NCBI GenBank assembly: GCA_029964075.1
Contig: CM057134.1
Coordinates: 20,004,905-20,068,904 of the forward strand
Source: Patiria pectinifera
Taxonomy: Eukaryota > Echinodermata > Asteroidea > Valvatida > Asterinidae
Length of the DNA: 64,000 nt
Reading direction: 5' to 3'
Shown here: piece by piece, positions 54,673 to 64,000 of the stretch
Layout of the letters: each line of letters opens with the position of its first letter
Numbering within the stretch: the stretch's first letter is position 1
The notes under the pieces: model-generated
What the model was told of the DNA's origin: nothing
What the model saw: only the letters and a program-made list of their open reading frames with translations
Database searches by the model: none
Program-made: the position numbers and the translations under genes

Positions 54673-55159
54673 GTAAGTTCGATCAACTAATATCTTTATC
54701 GTCAACTGCATTATGTTTCTGTAATTTATATCATTCCAAGGGTTGATTCAACGTTTCGGTCTGTTCATAAAGGTCGTCATTATAGATGAGATGCAAATTA
54801 GCCCGGAACATGAAGAAGTACATTATGTGTGTCGCAACATGATATGCTTACTGTGATACATCGCTGAATAATACATTGTCTACCCATGATTTTGTTTGTT
54901 TTGTTTTTGTCTGTTTAATTGTGTTTTTTTTTTTTATTGTATATGCAAATCATATGGTGGTATTTATTTCTTACATATGTGAAGTTTTCATTTCATCTTG
55001 TCTGCCTATTTGTAATGTGAAGTATTTTTTGACGCAGTTTGTACCTCCGCTTGTTAATTGTTTCACTTACTTTAAAGACTTTATTAAGACTAATCGTGAA
55101 TGACATGGTATAATTCTCCTTTGTCTTTGGCTTTGAATCCTCGTTGAAATCATCTCTCG

Positions 55160-55855
55160 GTCTTTTTTTCGGGCCATTTTGACCCTAAAAGTGTCAATTT
55201 TGAACCTGAAAAGTGTCAATTATGACCCTAAAAAGTGTCCTTGTTGACTTTAAAAAGTGTCAGTGTTGACCCTGAAAAGTTCAATGTTGACCCTGAAAAG
55301 TGTCGATGTTGTGACTGAAAAGTGTGGATGTGGACCCTGAAAAGTGTCAATGGTGACCCTGAAAAGTGTCAATGGTGACCCTGAAAAGTGTCAATGTTGA
55401 CCCTGAAAAGTGTCAATGTTGACCCTGGATAGTGTCAATGTTGAACCTGAAAAGTGTCGATGTTGACCCTGAAAAGTGTCAATGTTGACCATGAAAAGTT
55501 CAATGTTGACCCTGAAAGTGTCAATGTTGACCTAGAAAAGCGTCAGTGTTGACCCTGAAAAGTGTCAATGTTGACCTAGAAAATTGTCGATGTTGACCCT
55601 GAAAAAGTTCAGAGTTGACCCTGAATAGTGTCAATGTTGACCCTGGATAGTGTTACTGTTGACCCTGAAAAGTGTCACTGTTTACCCTAAAAAGTGTCAA
55701 TGTTGACCCTGAAAAGTGTCGATGATGTCTGAAAAGTGTCAATGTTGAACCTGAAAAGGTTCACTGTTGACCCTGAAAAGTGTCAATGTTGACCTTGAGA
55801 GTGTCAATGTTGATTCTGAAAAGTGTCAAGTTGACCCTGAAAAGTATAGTATGGG
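55160..55855. repeat. 22-bp minisatellite array
   Basis: The unit is GACCCTGAAAAGTGTCAATG plus TT, in about 31 copies with single-base changes and a few shortened units. It is the expanded form of the GACCC-AAAGTGTC motif seen at 34.8, 41.2, 56.9 and 62.1 kb. Confidence 0.92.
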
Positions 55856-56849
55856 GGTGAAAAGTTGCTTGTGTGCCACATGGGCTCAAGTACTGTATTA
55901 AAATTCAACTTTACGCCCAAAACCTCACACACAAGACTTACGGTAGTGATGACCCCGCTTTACGCTGAGAAAATTGTCCGAACTGGGCCACACACGTGCG
56001 TGTCCCTGGCCCCAACCCTTCCCCTTCCCTCCCCCCCCAAAAAAAAAGTCACGAAGGGAAGAAGCCCGGCGCTAGGATATGATTCTCCAAAACTGAGCAG
56101 AATATTGCGATCAATCACTGTCAAGTGCCTCATTAATTAGTTTTACCCCAAAATGTGCCTTCAAAAGTAGTCGACAGCAAAACAAAGAGACCGGCGGAAG
56201 GATTTGAATCTCTTTTAATTGTGAGATGCCTGTCATTACCGTTGTACCGTATGCATGATTGAAAAAAGTAACTAGTAAGATATTGCCTGTAAAATGGTCT
56301 ACTGTCTTTAAAATTGATTCTTTTTTTAAACAAATTGATCGATTGATTAATTAGGTTCTAAACAACAGACAGCATTTAGGTGATTAAACAAGTAACTAAT
56401 AATTCACAGTGCTTGTCAAATTTCTACTTTATTTCAAATGATTTTTTTAATCAAGATTGTTCAATTGATGGATTGATTAAGTTTGAAACAACAACAGGCA
56501 CGTAGTTGATCTTCACGCCGCTTTTCTTTGCTAAATTAAACGATAAGATTTGTCGATTTCCAGTACGTATCAATACATTCCCAATGAGCAACAGTGACCG
56601 ATGTTAGAATATTGAGCATGATCCGCTCCATACGGATTTGCCTTTATTGAAAAATAAAGCAAAAATGGGCTGCATAACACAAGGTAGCTTCATTTTCATT
56701 CTTAAAAGTCCCGGTATAGTGTGAATTTCGGACCCATTGGTTGCATTGTGCATGCCTTAGTTGACAGAATTAAGACATAAGTGACAGGTCACGTGCGAGG
56801 TGTTCACAGTCCATAAAAGAGACCAGGTTACAAAAGGAGTCCAATATTC

Positions 56850-57100
56850 ATATGACACCGGGTCAGATTCGACCCAAATCCGGGTCAGATTTGACCTTTT
56901 GCGAGTCAAAAGGACACTACTCGGAGTCACTTTACCGGGCCACTTGACACAGAAAAGTAGCACTTTGACACAAAAAAAGTATGTCATTTTGACCAAGAAA
57001 AGTGTACTTGTTTGCACAAAAAATTGTCATTTTGACCCATCAAAGGAGTGTCAGGTAACGTCTGACCCGGATTCAGGGTCGAAATAGACTCGGGACGTTG
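56850..57100. repeat. GACCC/GTGTCATTTT repeat family member
   Basis: It contains CACCGGGTCAGATTCGACCC, AATCCGGGTCAGATTTGACC and TGTCATTTTGACC, and closes with GACCCGGATTCAGGGTCGAA. It resembles the interior and ends of the element at 34814-35214. Confidence 0.6.
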
Positions 57101-57411
57101 AAGAGAATACATAAGAACCAGTTTGAACGTTTTGAAATGTACCAATCATCACAAATTCAGTGTCGTTTCAAATTTTGAAGCAGCTACAATTTACTCTTAT
57201 TGGCCAAACTTTCGAATACAGCCTCTCTATCAGGAACCCTTACTGAGTTCACGATTGAGAGACCTCTTTTGTAAAACAAAGCAAAAAGCATTGTTTGTCA
57301 TTTTTTGCTATGCTTCGTAGACTTTTGCTTAGACCATGGAGGAATAAGAAATATCTCCATGCTTAGACGTATAGTTTTATCTCAGTCGTTGAACGCAAGT
57401 ATAGGCTATAT

Positions 57412-58095
57412 ACAGGGTGAGTCAAAATAATTTTCTTAAAATCAAATCAAATTTGATTCACCAATGAAATATGCTTTACAAGAGCTTGTTCTTCCACTCA
57501 TCTGAAAAAAAGAGAATTACTGGAATTAATCCATGCCATCAAACGTTATGGGATAATGCATGTTTTACTAAATTGACCCGTTTTTATATATGTCAATGGA
57601 ATGCCATTGGAGCTATTGAGCTGAGTGAGAATGACAGATTACACACAAGCATTCAAATACAAATGAGATTTTAATCATTGAAATCAAGACTTAAACATTA
57701 TGTTTACTGTAGGACCGTGTCTCTGTGTGTTTTGAATATGAGGATCAAGTCAACTCTTTTTCCCCCTGAAATATTGATAGCGATTTTTTTGTTTATGTTT
57801 TCCTTTGCATGTTTTCGTTCATTCATCGAGGTGGGAAAACGTCCATGTTTCATTGTACTCAATGGGTATTCATCAGTTCGTAGAACGGTAAATGATCAGT
57901 GGTGGGCAGCCGAGTTTTGTGATCTTTTTATTGAAATAGACAGGCCTAACTTGGGAAAAGAGTATATAAGTTACGTGAAATGTTCACAGTTACAAGTCTG
58001 TACTTTATCCCTTTGTTTGCTTTTATGAAATGGAGCAAGCCAAATATTTTAACAATATTTTTCAAATTCGGTCACTTTCTTTTCGACTCACCCAC
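57412..58095. mobile_element. Possible DNA transposon with CAGGGTGAGTCAAAA end
   Basis: The left is CAGGGTGAGTCAAAATAATT. The right, reversed, is TGGGTGAGTCGAAAAGAAAG. The interior of about 680 bp has short frames but no recognisable transposase. The target duplication is unclear. Confidence 0.5.
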
Positions 58096-61000
58096 GTACC
58101 TATTTAACTGGCCTCCATATCAATGACAGGGAAAATATGTTGTCGATTCTAAAAGAAAAACCCTGTTTGGGTCAAGAGAGGGGGTCAGAGAGTTCATCAA
58201 AGTTCATCATTGGCCAGATATTAACATGATAAAGAGTTGATAAAGACACGACGTGTTTTCAGTATATAATAGCGTTACTTTACAACAAATGCATTCTTTT
58301 GTAAAAAATCTAATCCGTGAAGTCCAGATCTGTCAAATTAATTAGACTGTAAATTAACAAAGATGTAAGCCTACCGCTGCCAATTCATCGTGATAATGAC
58401 AAGTTCAGTCCGATTTTGAACAACACCCCGAAATCGCCAAACACAACACCGGGCCGCGTGCAGATCAAACGGCCTCGATCCTTGTCGACGTTTTGTTTAA
58501 TCACAATCAGCGAGTATTGAGTCAGTCTTGGTCAGAAAATGATTTCACACCGATCGGACAAACTGTATATGATCTCTTCCGGTCAATAAACGCCGGGCTT
58601 GACCGCAGAGCACGGACACGAGAGATGACCGCGCGCTGGCGTTGAAGGCAGCCGCCGGGGGAAAGAGTCGCAAACTTCCCCCGAGGCATCGATCGCTGGG
58701 CCTGGTGCGCTCACTAACGAACCTTTGATAAATATGAGATATTGTTACAGAAAAATGAGCACAGTGTGGTTTACAGAGGAAAAATATTCCTAAGAAACAC
58801 AGCGTGTGTTCTACGCCATCATTGTCCAAAAAAATGTAAATTGGTGTGGAATTATTTGAAGATACAAAATATGTATTGAAACAGGCGAATTATCAGGAAC
58901 AAGTTTGGATGAGTGTTAAACTGTTTTGTGAACTGGTAATGCAATTGAAGTATGTCACAATGTATTAAATATAACATGCCGTAACTACAAGCCATGCATG
59001 TCGGCTTTTTGATTGCCCTGATTTTGTTGTTGACAAGATCATGCTATGATGTTACCGTTCTCAGTCACGTCATAATCGTACAAACACTAAATATGAGATA
59101 TTGTTAAACAAACTTGCAACCAGCTGACCCTATAGCTGTAGCCAGCTTAGTGCAACTTTGATTATGTTCTAGTCAAATTTGTTTAAGTGTATGGCTCTCT
59201 TTGCTGGGACTCGGGCCGATGCTACTGCACAAAAAACGCACAAAAAAATTCCCACCAACAAAATTCAAGCAGAAACGTTTTCTTTTCAGGTCGAGGACTC
59301 GGGCAACCGAGGACATAAAATTTCAGTTAAAGTTAAATTTCAGTTAAGTTAAATTTCAATTGAGTTCGTTTTCCCCCTCAAATGATAGCATTGTACTAAT
59401 ATTACAATTTCTCTTGTTTTTCAATTTGTATCGGCCTTTGACCATGTATATACCATGGCATAGTACTCCTATAAACCATGTAGGGTTCAGTTATAAGCGC
59501 TTCGCAGTTATAATATGAAGTCTTGTCTCAGAAGTAGTCTAGTTTAATTATTCTAAGTTAAAATCATGTTTTTTCTCTGAATTTACATTATAATGGTCAT
59601 ACACATTCTCTTTACATGATGATTTATTCCTTAAAGTTGGTATACGTGCTTTTTCAAAATTTCGATTTTTTTTTTCTTTTTCGAACGAAGTTTAAAGGAA
59701 TATAATGTCCTGTAAAAATACATTTGCTTGTTTGTTTTTGCAGGCCTTTATACAGTTTTAAAATTGGTTTTAAATGGCGCGGTCCAGTTCAAAAATTGCG
59801 CACACTATTCAGAACGAATCAGGAGCGTCCCGCTCTTAATTCAAAAGTTGAAATTAATTAATTGACTGTTTGTCATGGGCCGATTTTTTTCGTGCGATGT
59901 CTCGTTGGAAAGCTCATAACTAAATGCTGGAAATTATCAATTCAATTTGAAAATCTTTTTCAAGGTGCCACACCCAAAAAGCACGCATACACCAACTTTA
60001 AAACAACTTTGTCTCCACTTTTTAACATGGGGCCAGTTATATAGGATCGTTTGCTTTGCATTTTGTTCGTTTCTGATAATAATACCCCTCCAAATCCAAA
60101 GAAGAATGTCAGAAATCTAAGCTGTTGAAGTTTCTGCTCAGTGGACATAACAGTTTTCGAGAAAACAGTGAAAAACTATGCACAGCCTTTTGATCGCGAA
60201 ACATGATTTCGCCCAGCACTCTTTATTTCTCCAAATCAGTGAATTTAGTGATCGTTGGAAATCACCTACATTTCTTGATTTCTTCTAAATGACTGCAAGA
60301 CAGACGGACTAATTCCACGGGGTATTTAGTACCAGTACGATCTTGAATCCATGTAATGTATTTAAAAATAATTCGGTATGTTTTATAATTTTGGGATAAA
60401 TGCAAAATGATCTTATATGCCTTTAAGCTATTAGCTCTGAGAAGAATTGTGCGCAGGACTTATTAGTTTAAATATCTTCATTCATCTACGCAGTGAAAAA
60501 AAAAACATGGCTGTATTTTCTGAGTTCCCCCTCCTCCGAGTGAGCTAGCCATACCCCGGTACATCACCCGAAATACATCGGGGGAACCATGGGCCCCTTC
60601 CCGGTGCCCGCATCCGCCGTGCCAATGTCACGTTCGGTGTTTTCCGCTAGCCGCTCACGCACGCGGGTTATGGCCTCAAGTTCATGGCATTTTGAAGCAT
60701 GAGCTATTTTGTGCACTTTGTCGGCGCATGGACTAGCAGCTCACGAGATCCTTGTAAAGAGGGAAGGCGATTAAGTCGGAGAGGAACATTCCCCATGCAG
60801 GGGCGGATCCAGGTTTGGCTCAAGAGGGGGCGGGAGGGGGGGGTGTTTGCTTTGTAAAAGGGGGTGTTAGCAGACATGTGCTATTTTTGTTCCGAGGGGG
60901 CCCCTAACACCCCGGTAGGTCTGTCACATGGTCTCCATGAAATTCAATTCACGCTTTCATCTTCTCGACTTCATTTACTTTTAACGTATTGTCACTGTGT

Positions 61001-62055
61001 ATGTAGTTGCATTGTGTATAATCAAATAGGCCTAAACGAAACCACCCGTAGACTATGCATGACCGATAAGGATTTAACCAGTTATACGTATTTTTTTTCA
61101 TGACGATTATCCGATAGACGTAGGGTGTCTGTAGTGCATCACAAACGTACGTATGTAAGTTGCCGTCCAGAGAGATGCATTTTCGAAACCCAAGGCGGGA
61201 TGTCGCAAAAAAAAGTTATTTCACGAAAATTTGGAAGAAGAGGCTCTTTTCTTCCACTTCCACTTTGCTAAAGCTACGCATGCAGGATCATTTGCTTTTT
61301 TGTGCGTTGTTTTCTTCGTTTGAAGCAATGTTCAAAATCTTAAGTAGGGTGCAACCCATATGGTGCAACCACATGTAAACATAATCATACCTTGAGAGAA
61401 CATGGTCTCGTAACTGGATTCCTTTGCTAACGCACGTAATAAAATATTCCCGCGGGCACACTTTTTAAAATCACCTTCAATTATGTTTTCTTCGGAACAA
61501 TACCATTTCAGGCCGAGGAAATCACATGGCATTTTGGTACCATCCTATCTTTACTTTGTGAGCAAGGTTTTCCTCGTTAATTCGGTAGGTCCTGGTGATT
61601 TTCCATGTCTACGTGCCTTTAAACGAAAATCTCTGACTTGTAAAATGGAAGACACCGACGGGGGTATAATTCTTCTCGTCCCTATGCATGTTGTGGTTGT
61701 TAGCCCCTGAAAAGACAGATTGGTACAAGTTACGTTACTGGTGCAAGGTGGTACTCACCCACATGTGCTGCGTGCAGGACGGTAGAGGGCGCTTTAAGAC
61801 TATCTTGCTTGGGAGTCAGTGAAGGACAGATTGAATGTGCGCGCTATTCCCTGTCCTTCAATGTTGGTGCTGTTTGTCATTTACACCGTTGAGGGGCTAG
61901 TAATACCCAGCCCGTCTATTGTCGATTTTGACATCGAATGCAGGTTTCATGGGATACCGGGAACCATTCTAAGGAGTAGTAAGCTGATAGGAGCATACAC
62001 GTAATTTGTAAACTCTGAATTGGAAAGTTTAGGTTATAAGTTATTCTGTTTAGAG
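58096..62055. other. Intergenic, no gene recognised
   Basis: It is largely AT-rich. GC-richer patches lie at about 58380-58720 and 60530-60770. The latter has a short minus-strand open stretch (see findings). A possible hAT-type terminus CAGGGGCGGATCCAGG begins near 60798 without a recognised partner. Confidence 0.35.
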
Positions 62056-62292
62056 TTACCGGTATTCTTAATTTGACCCGGAAACTTCGCCATTTTTTGA
62101 CCTGATACTTTTCCGGGTCAAGTGACACTCCTCTCGATCATTTCCCGGGTCATTTTGACCTGGAAACTTTTGATAAAAGTGTCACCCCGACCAAAAAAAG
62201 AATCATCTTGACCCTGGATGTATCACTATCAGCTCAAATTTGACCCGAGGATTTCGGTTCAAAATCTGACTCGGGACTTTTAAGAGTGTAAT
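62056..62292. repeat. GACCC/AAAGTGTC repeat family member
   Basis: It contains TTTGACCCGGAAACTT, TTTCCCGGGTCATTTTGACC and AAAAGTGTCACCCCGACC. It ends CGGGACTTTTAAGAGTGTA, matching the GGACTTTTTAGAGTGTG right end at 35.2 kb. Confidence 0.6.
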
Positions 62293-64000
62293 ACCATAGA
62301 GCTAGGACCCAATCTGTATAGTATTTTTATTTCCCATAATATACAGGTCATCACCGTAAAATCACCGTAATTGTCTGCATGACATAGTGGAGAGGGCTCG
62401 GTGGGTTAATGTCAAATAGCAGCCATATGTCGAGGCTCTCGTTGCTATGCCTTGGTATGACGTCGGGTACCTCAATTTGGAATCCTCGCAAAGACAGCAC
62501 CATGGCCCTCGGTTTCAAAGTTAGTTTGATTTCGTCGATACATGAATTCTGTTACCAAACATTATTGACATGTATCCGGAAGACGGAATCTGGAGAGGGA
62601 GGATTCTAATAGGAACTGTGTTTTGAAAATGGTAATAATATTAAACTTCAAGTTATTAAACTGAAGTGAAGATTTCACGCTCGCTGACGGATAGAAAAGA
62701 ATCAATGACATACAAAAAGAACGAAGAAAATAAATAAATATAGAAAGAGTGAGTATTGATGTTAATCTGTTCTCAACGCATCTGGATCATGTTCCCGCCT
62801 AAACTGATTCAACGCAACAGTGATACGGTTCAAGAGAAGAGATAAAAACACCCAACGCCACCGCGTTCGTTGGAGACTGTTTACAGACACGCTGCACCGA
62901 AATCGGAGAAACCCAGCGCCAAAACGATCCCGCCTCGTTGACAAGCTTTCTCTGCGGGGGATGAATTCGATGAAAATTTGTTTCTCTTCCCAACAACATC
63001 ACTCCTCAATTTTCCAGATCTCATCACAATCATCCGTGGGTCTCTCTCTCGGCGCTCCAGACACGAACGACACCGCGAATGTCACGACCCCGGAGTCTCA
63101 AGTTTGGCTGCTGGAATGCCGTAATAAACAGGGGCCGTGGTTTACTCTTGTATACACTCCTCAGTATAATGATACCAGAAGAGAATACTGCGTGCTGGAA
63201 TTACTCTCGTTCGAAAGAAACATGCGTGATTCCTTATTTTGAAGTGGAAAAATTTACTTTGGATGAAATGTTGAACACTCCTGATGGGAAATTCGGAATT
63301 GAAATCCAGACTCTTGCAAAACGATAATTTGGACTAACGTCAACTTCACACAGTCTAATAATTATTCAACGCTGAATCGCTTTGGGAACTTGACACTGGT
63401 CATTGCATGCAGAGTCATAACCGCCAAATATCCTGCAAACCATCGTGCGTATCTAATATCAACACTATCAAAGTACCCTAACTTGACCGACTCGAAGCAT
63501 ACCGGTACCGCAAATTGATCCTCGGCGGGTCTTAGTATGATGCTTAAAACTCGGGTGCTCACCTGTAGTTAAGCCTACACCATGTACCAGGACAGTGATT
63601 GCAGCGCTTGCCAGCAGCATTCTGAGCTTCAGTATTCCCTAGGATGATTTACTAGGAACCTTCCCCATCCTGGGAAATTCCAACACCCTGTGCTATTAAA
63701 CTGTGCACTAAACAGCTGGACTCCACCAAACCCTTGTGTTGGAGCTTGGCTGGTTGTGGATCGTTAGGGTTGATGAATCAATGTCACAATACTCCTCATT
63801 ACAGTAAATACACAGTAAATGCGGCAAAATGTCCTGCCCATGGACACAAATGTGATTCTTCTCAGGGGAGCAATTCCATGCACCGTCAGCTTTGACCCAC
63901 TGGTCCCGGATTTAAAAACAGACTCTTTGTGCGTCTGCATTAGGCTTATATTCTATTTGACCAAATGCCAGAATTATGACAGACAAACTTCACTGTCCTA
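62293..64000. other. Right edge, no confident gene
   Basis: A 140-codon frame at 62820-63242 (+) has no recognisable domain, and a second frame overlaps it. A 65-codon minus-strand stretch near 63.7-63.9 kb is Cys-rich but unsupported. I call no gene. Confidence 0.35.

Noticed and set aside
62820-63242. 140-codon plus-strand frame as a gene
   Set aside because: It has no recognised domain, overlaps another open frame, and lacks splice or start support.
63700-63915. Cys-rich minus-strand 65-codon stretch (WVKADGAWNCSPEKNH)
   Set aside because: It has no good acceptor or start, is bounded by stops on both sides, and has no partner exon. It could be an exon of a gene beyond the window but is not defensible.

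Overview
The window looks like nuclear DNA from a marine invertebrate deuterostome. An echinoderm is my best guess, with cephalochordate or hemichordate not excluded. The reasons are intron-rich genes with GT-AG junctions and introns of roughly 0.5-3.5 kb, a RIPK1-like kinase with a C-terminal death domain, tRNA-derived SINEs, and a very dense load of short DNA transposons. No bacterial-style operon or rRNA is visible. The species call is inference.

Three protein-coding genes, all on the + strand, can be reconstructed exon by exon with matching splice phases. (1) At 10269-26585, with an alternative end at 27537, lies a receptor-interacting Ser/Thr kinase: a full kinase domain, a Gln/Pro/Ser-rich linker, an INVKGDGNVV segment where RIPK1 carries its RHIM, a Lys-rich stretch, and a death domain. 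The last exon occurs twice in tandem, both copies 266 nt, in the same phase and each with its own stop. (2) At 30651-35587 lies an SLC7/CAT-like amino-acid transporter with 1752 nt in one exon followed by two small exons. (3) At 42151-48985 lies an eleven-exon cationic amino-acid transporter of the SLC7A1/2/3 type. The two transporters share the position and phase of their last two introns, but the first lacks every upstream intron.

The rest is mostly repeats. Region 1-10.2 kb has a Mutator-like foldback element, tRNA-type SINEs, a TTAA-flanked MITE, a fresh 0.3-kb tandem duplication and a 1.35-kb element with long inverted termini. The kinase introns hold a pogo-like MITE, several hairpin elements, a ~1.1-kb 39-bp minisatellite, an element inserted 21 nt after a splice donor, and a decayed minus-strand Gypsy pol fragment. 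Region 28-30 kb has two hAT-like elements, and 36.7-37.5 kb a SINE with a tandemly amplified body. Region 39.7-40.6 kb has two Harbinger-like MITEs. A family built from short GACCC(T/G)GAAAAGTGTC repeats recurs at five places, including a ~0.7-kb 22-bp array at 55.2-55.9 kb. From 49 to 64 kb I find no gene I can defend, only two short coding-looking stretches.
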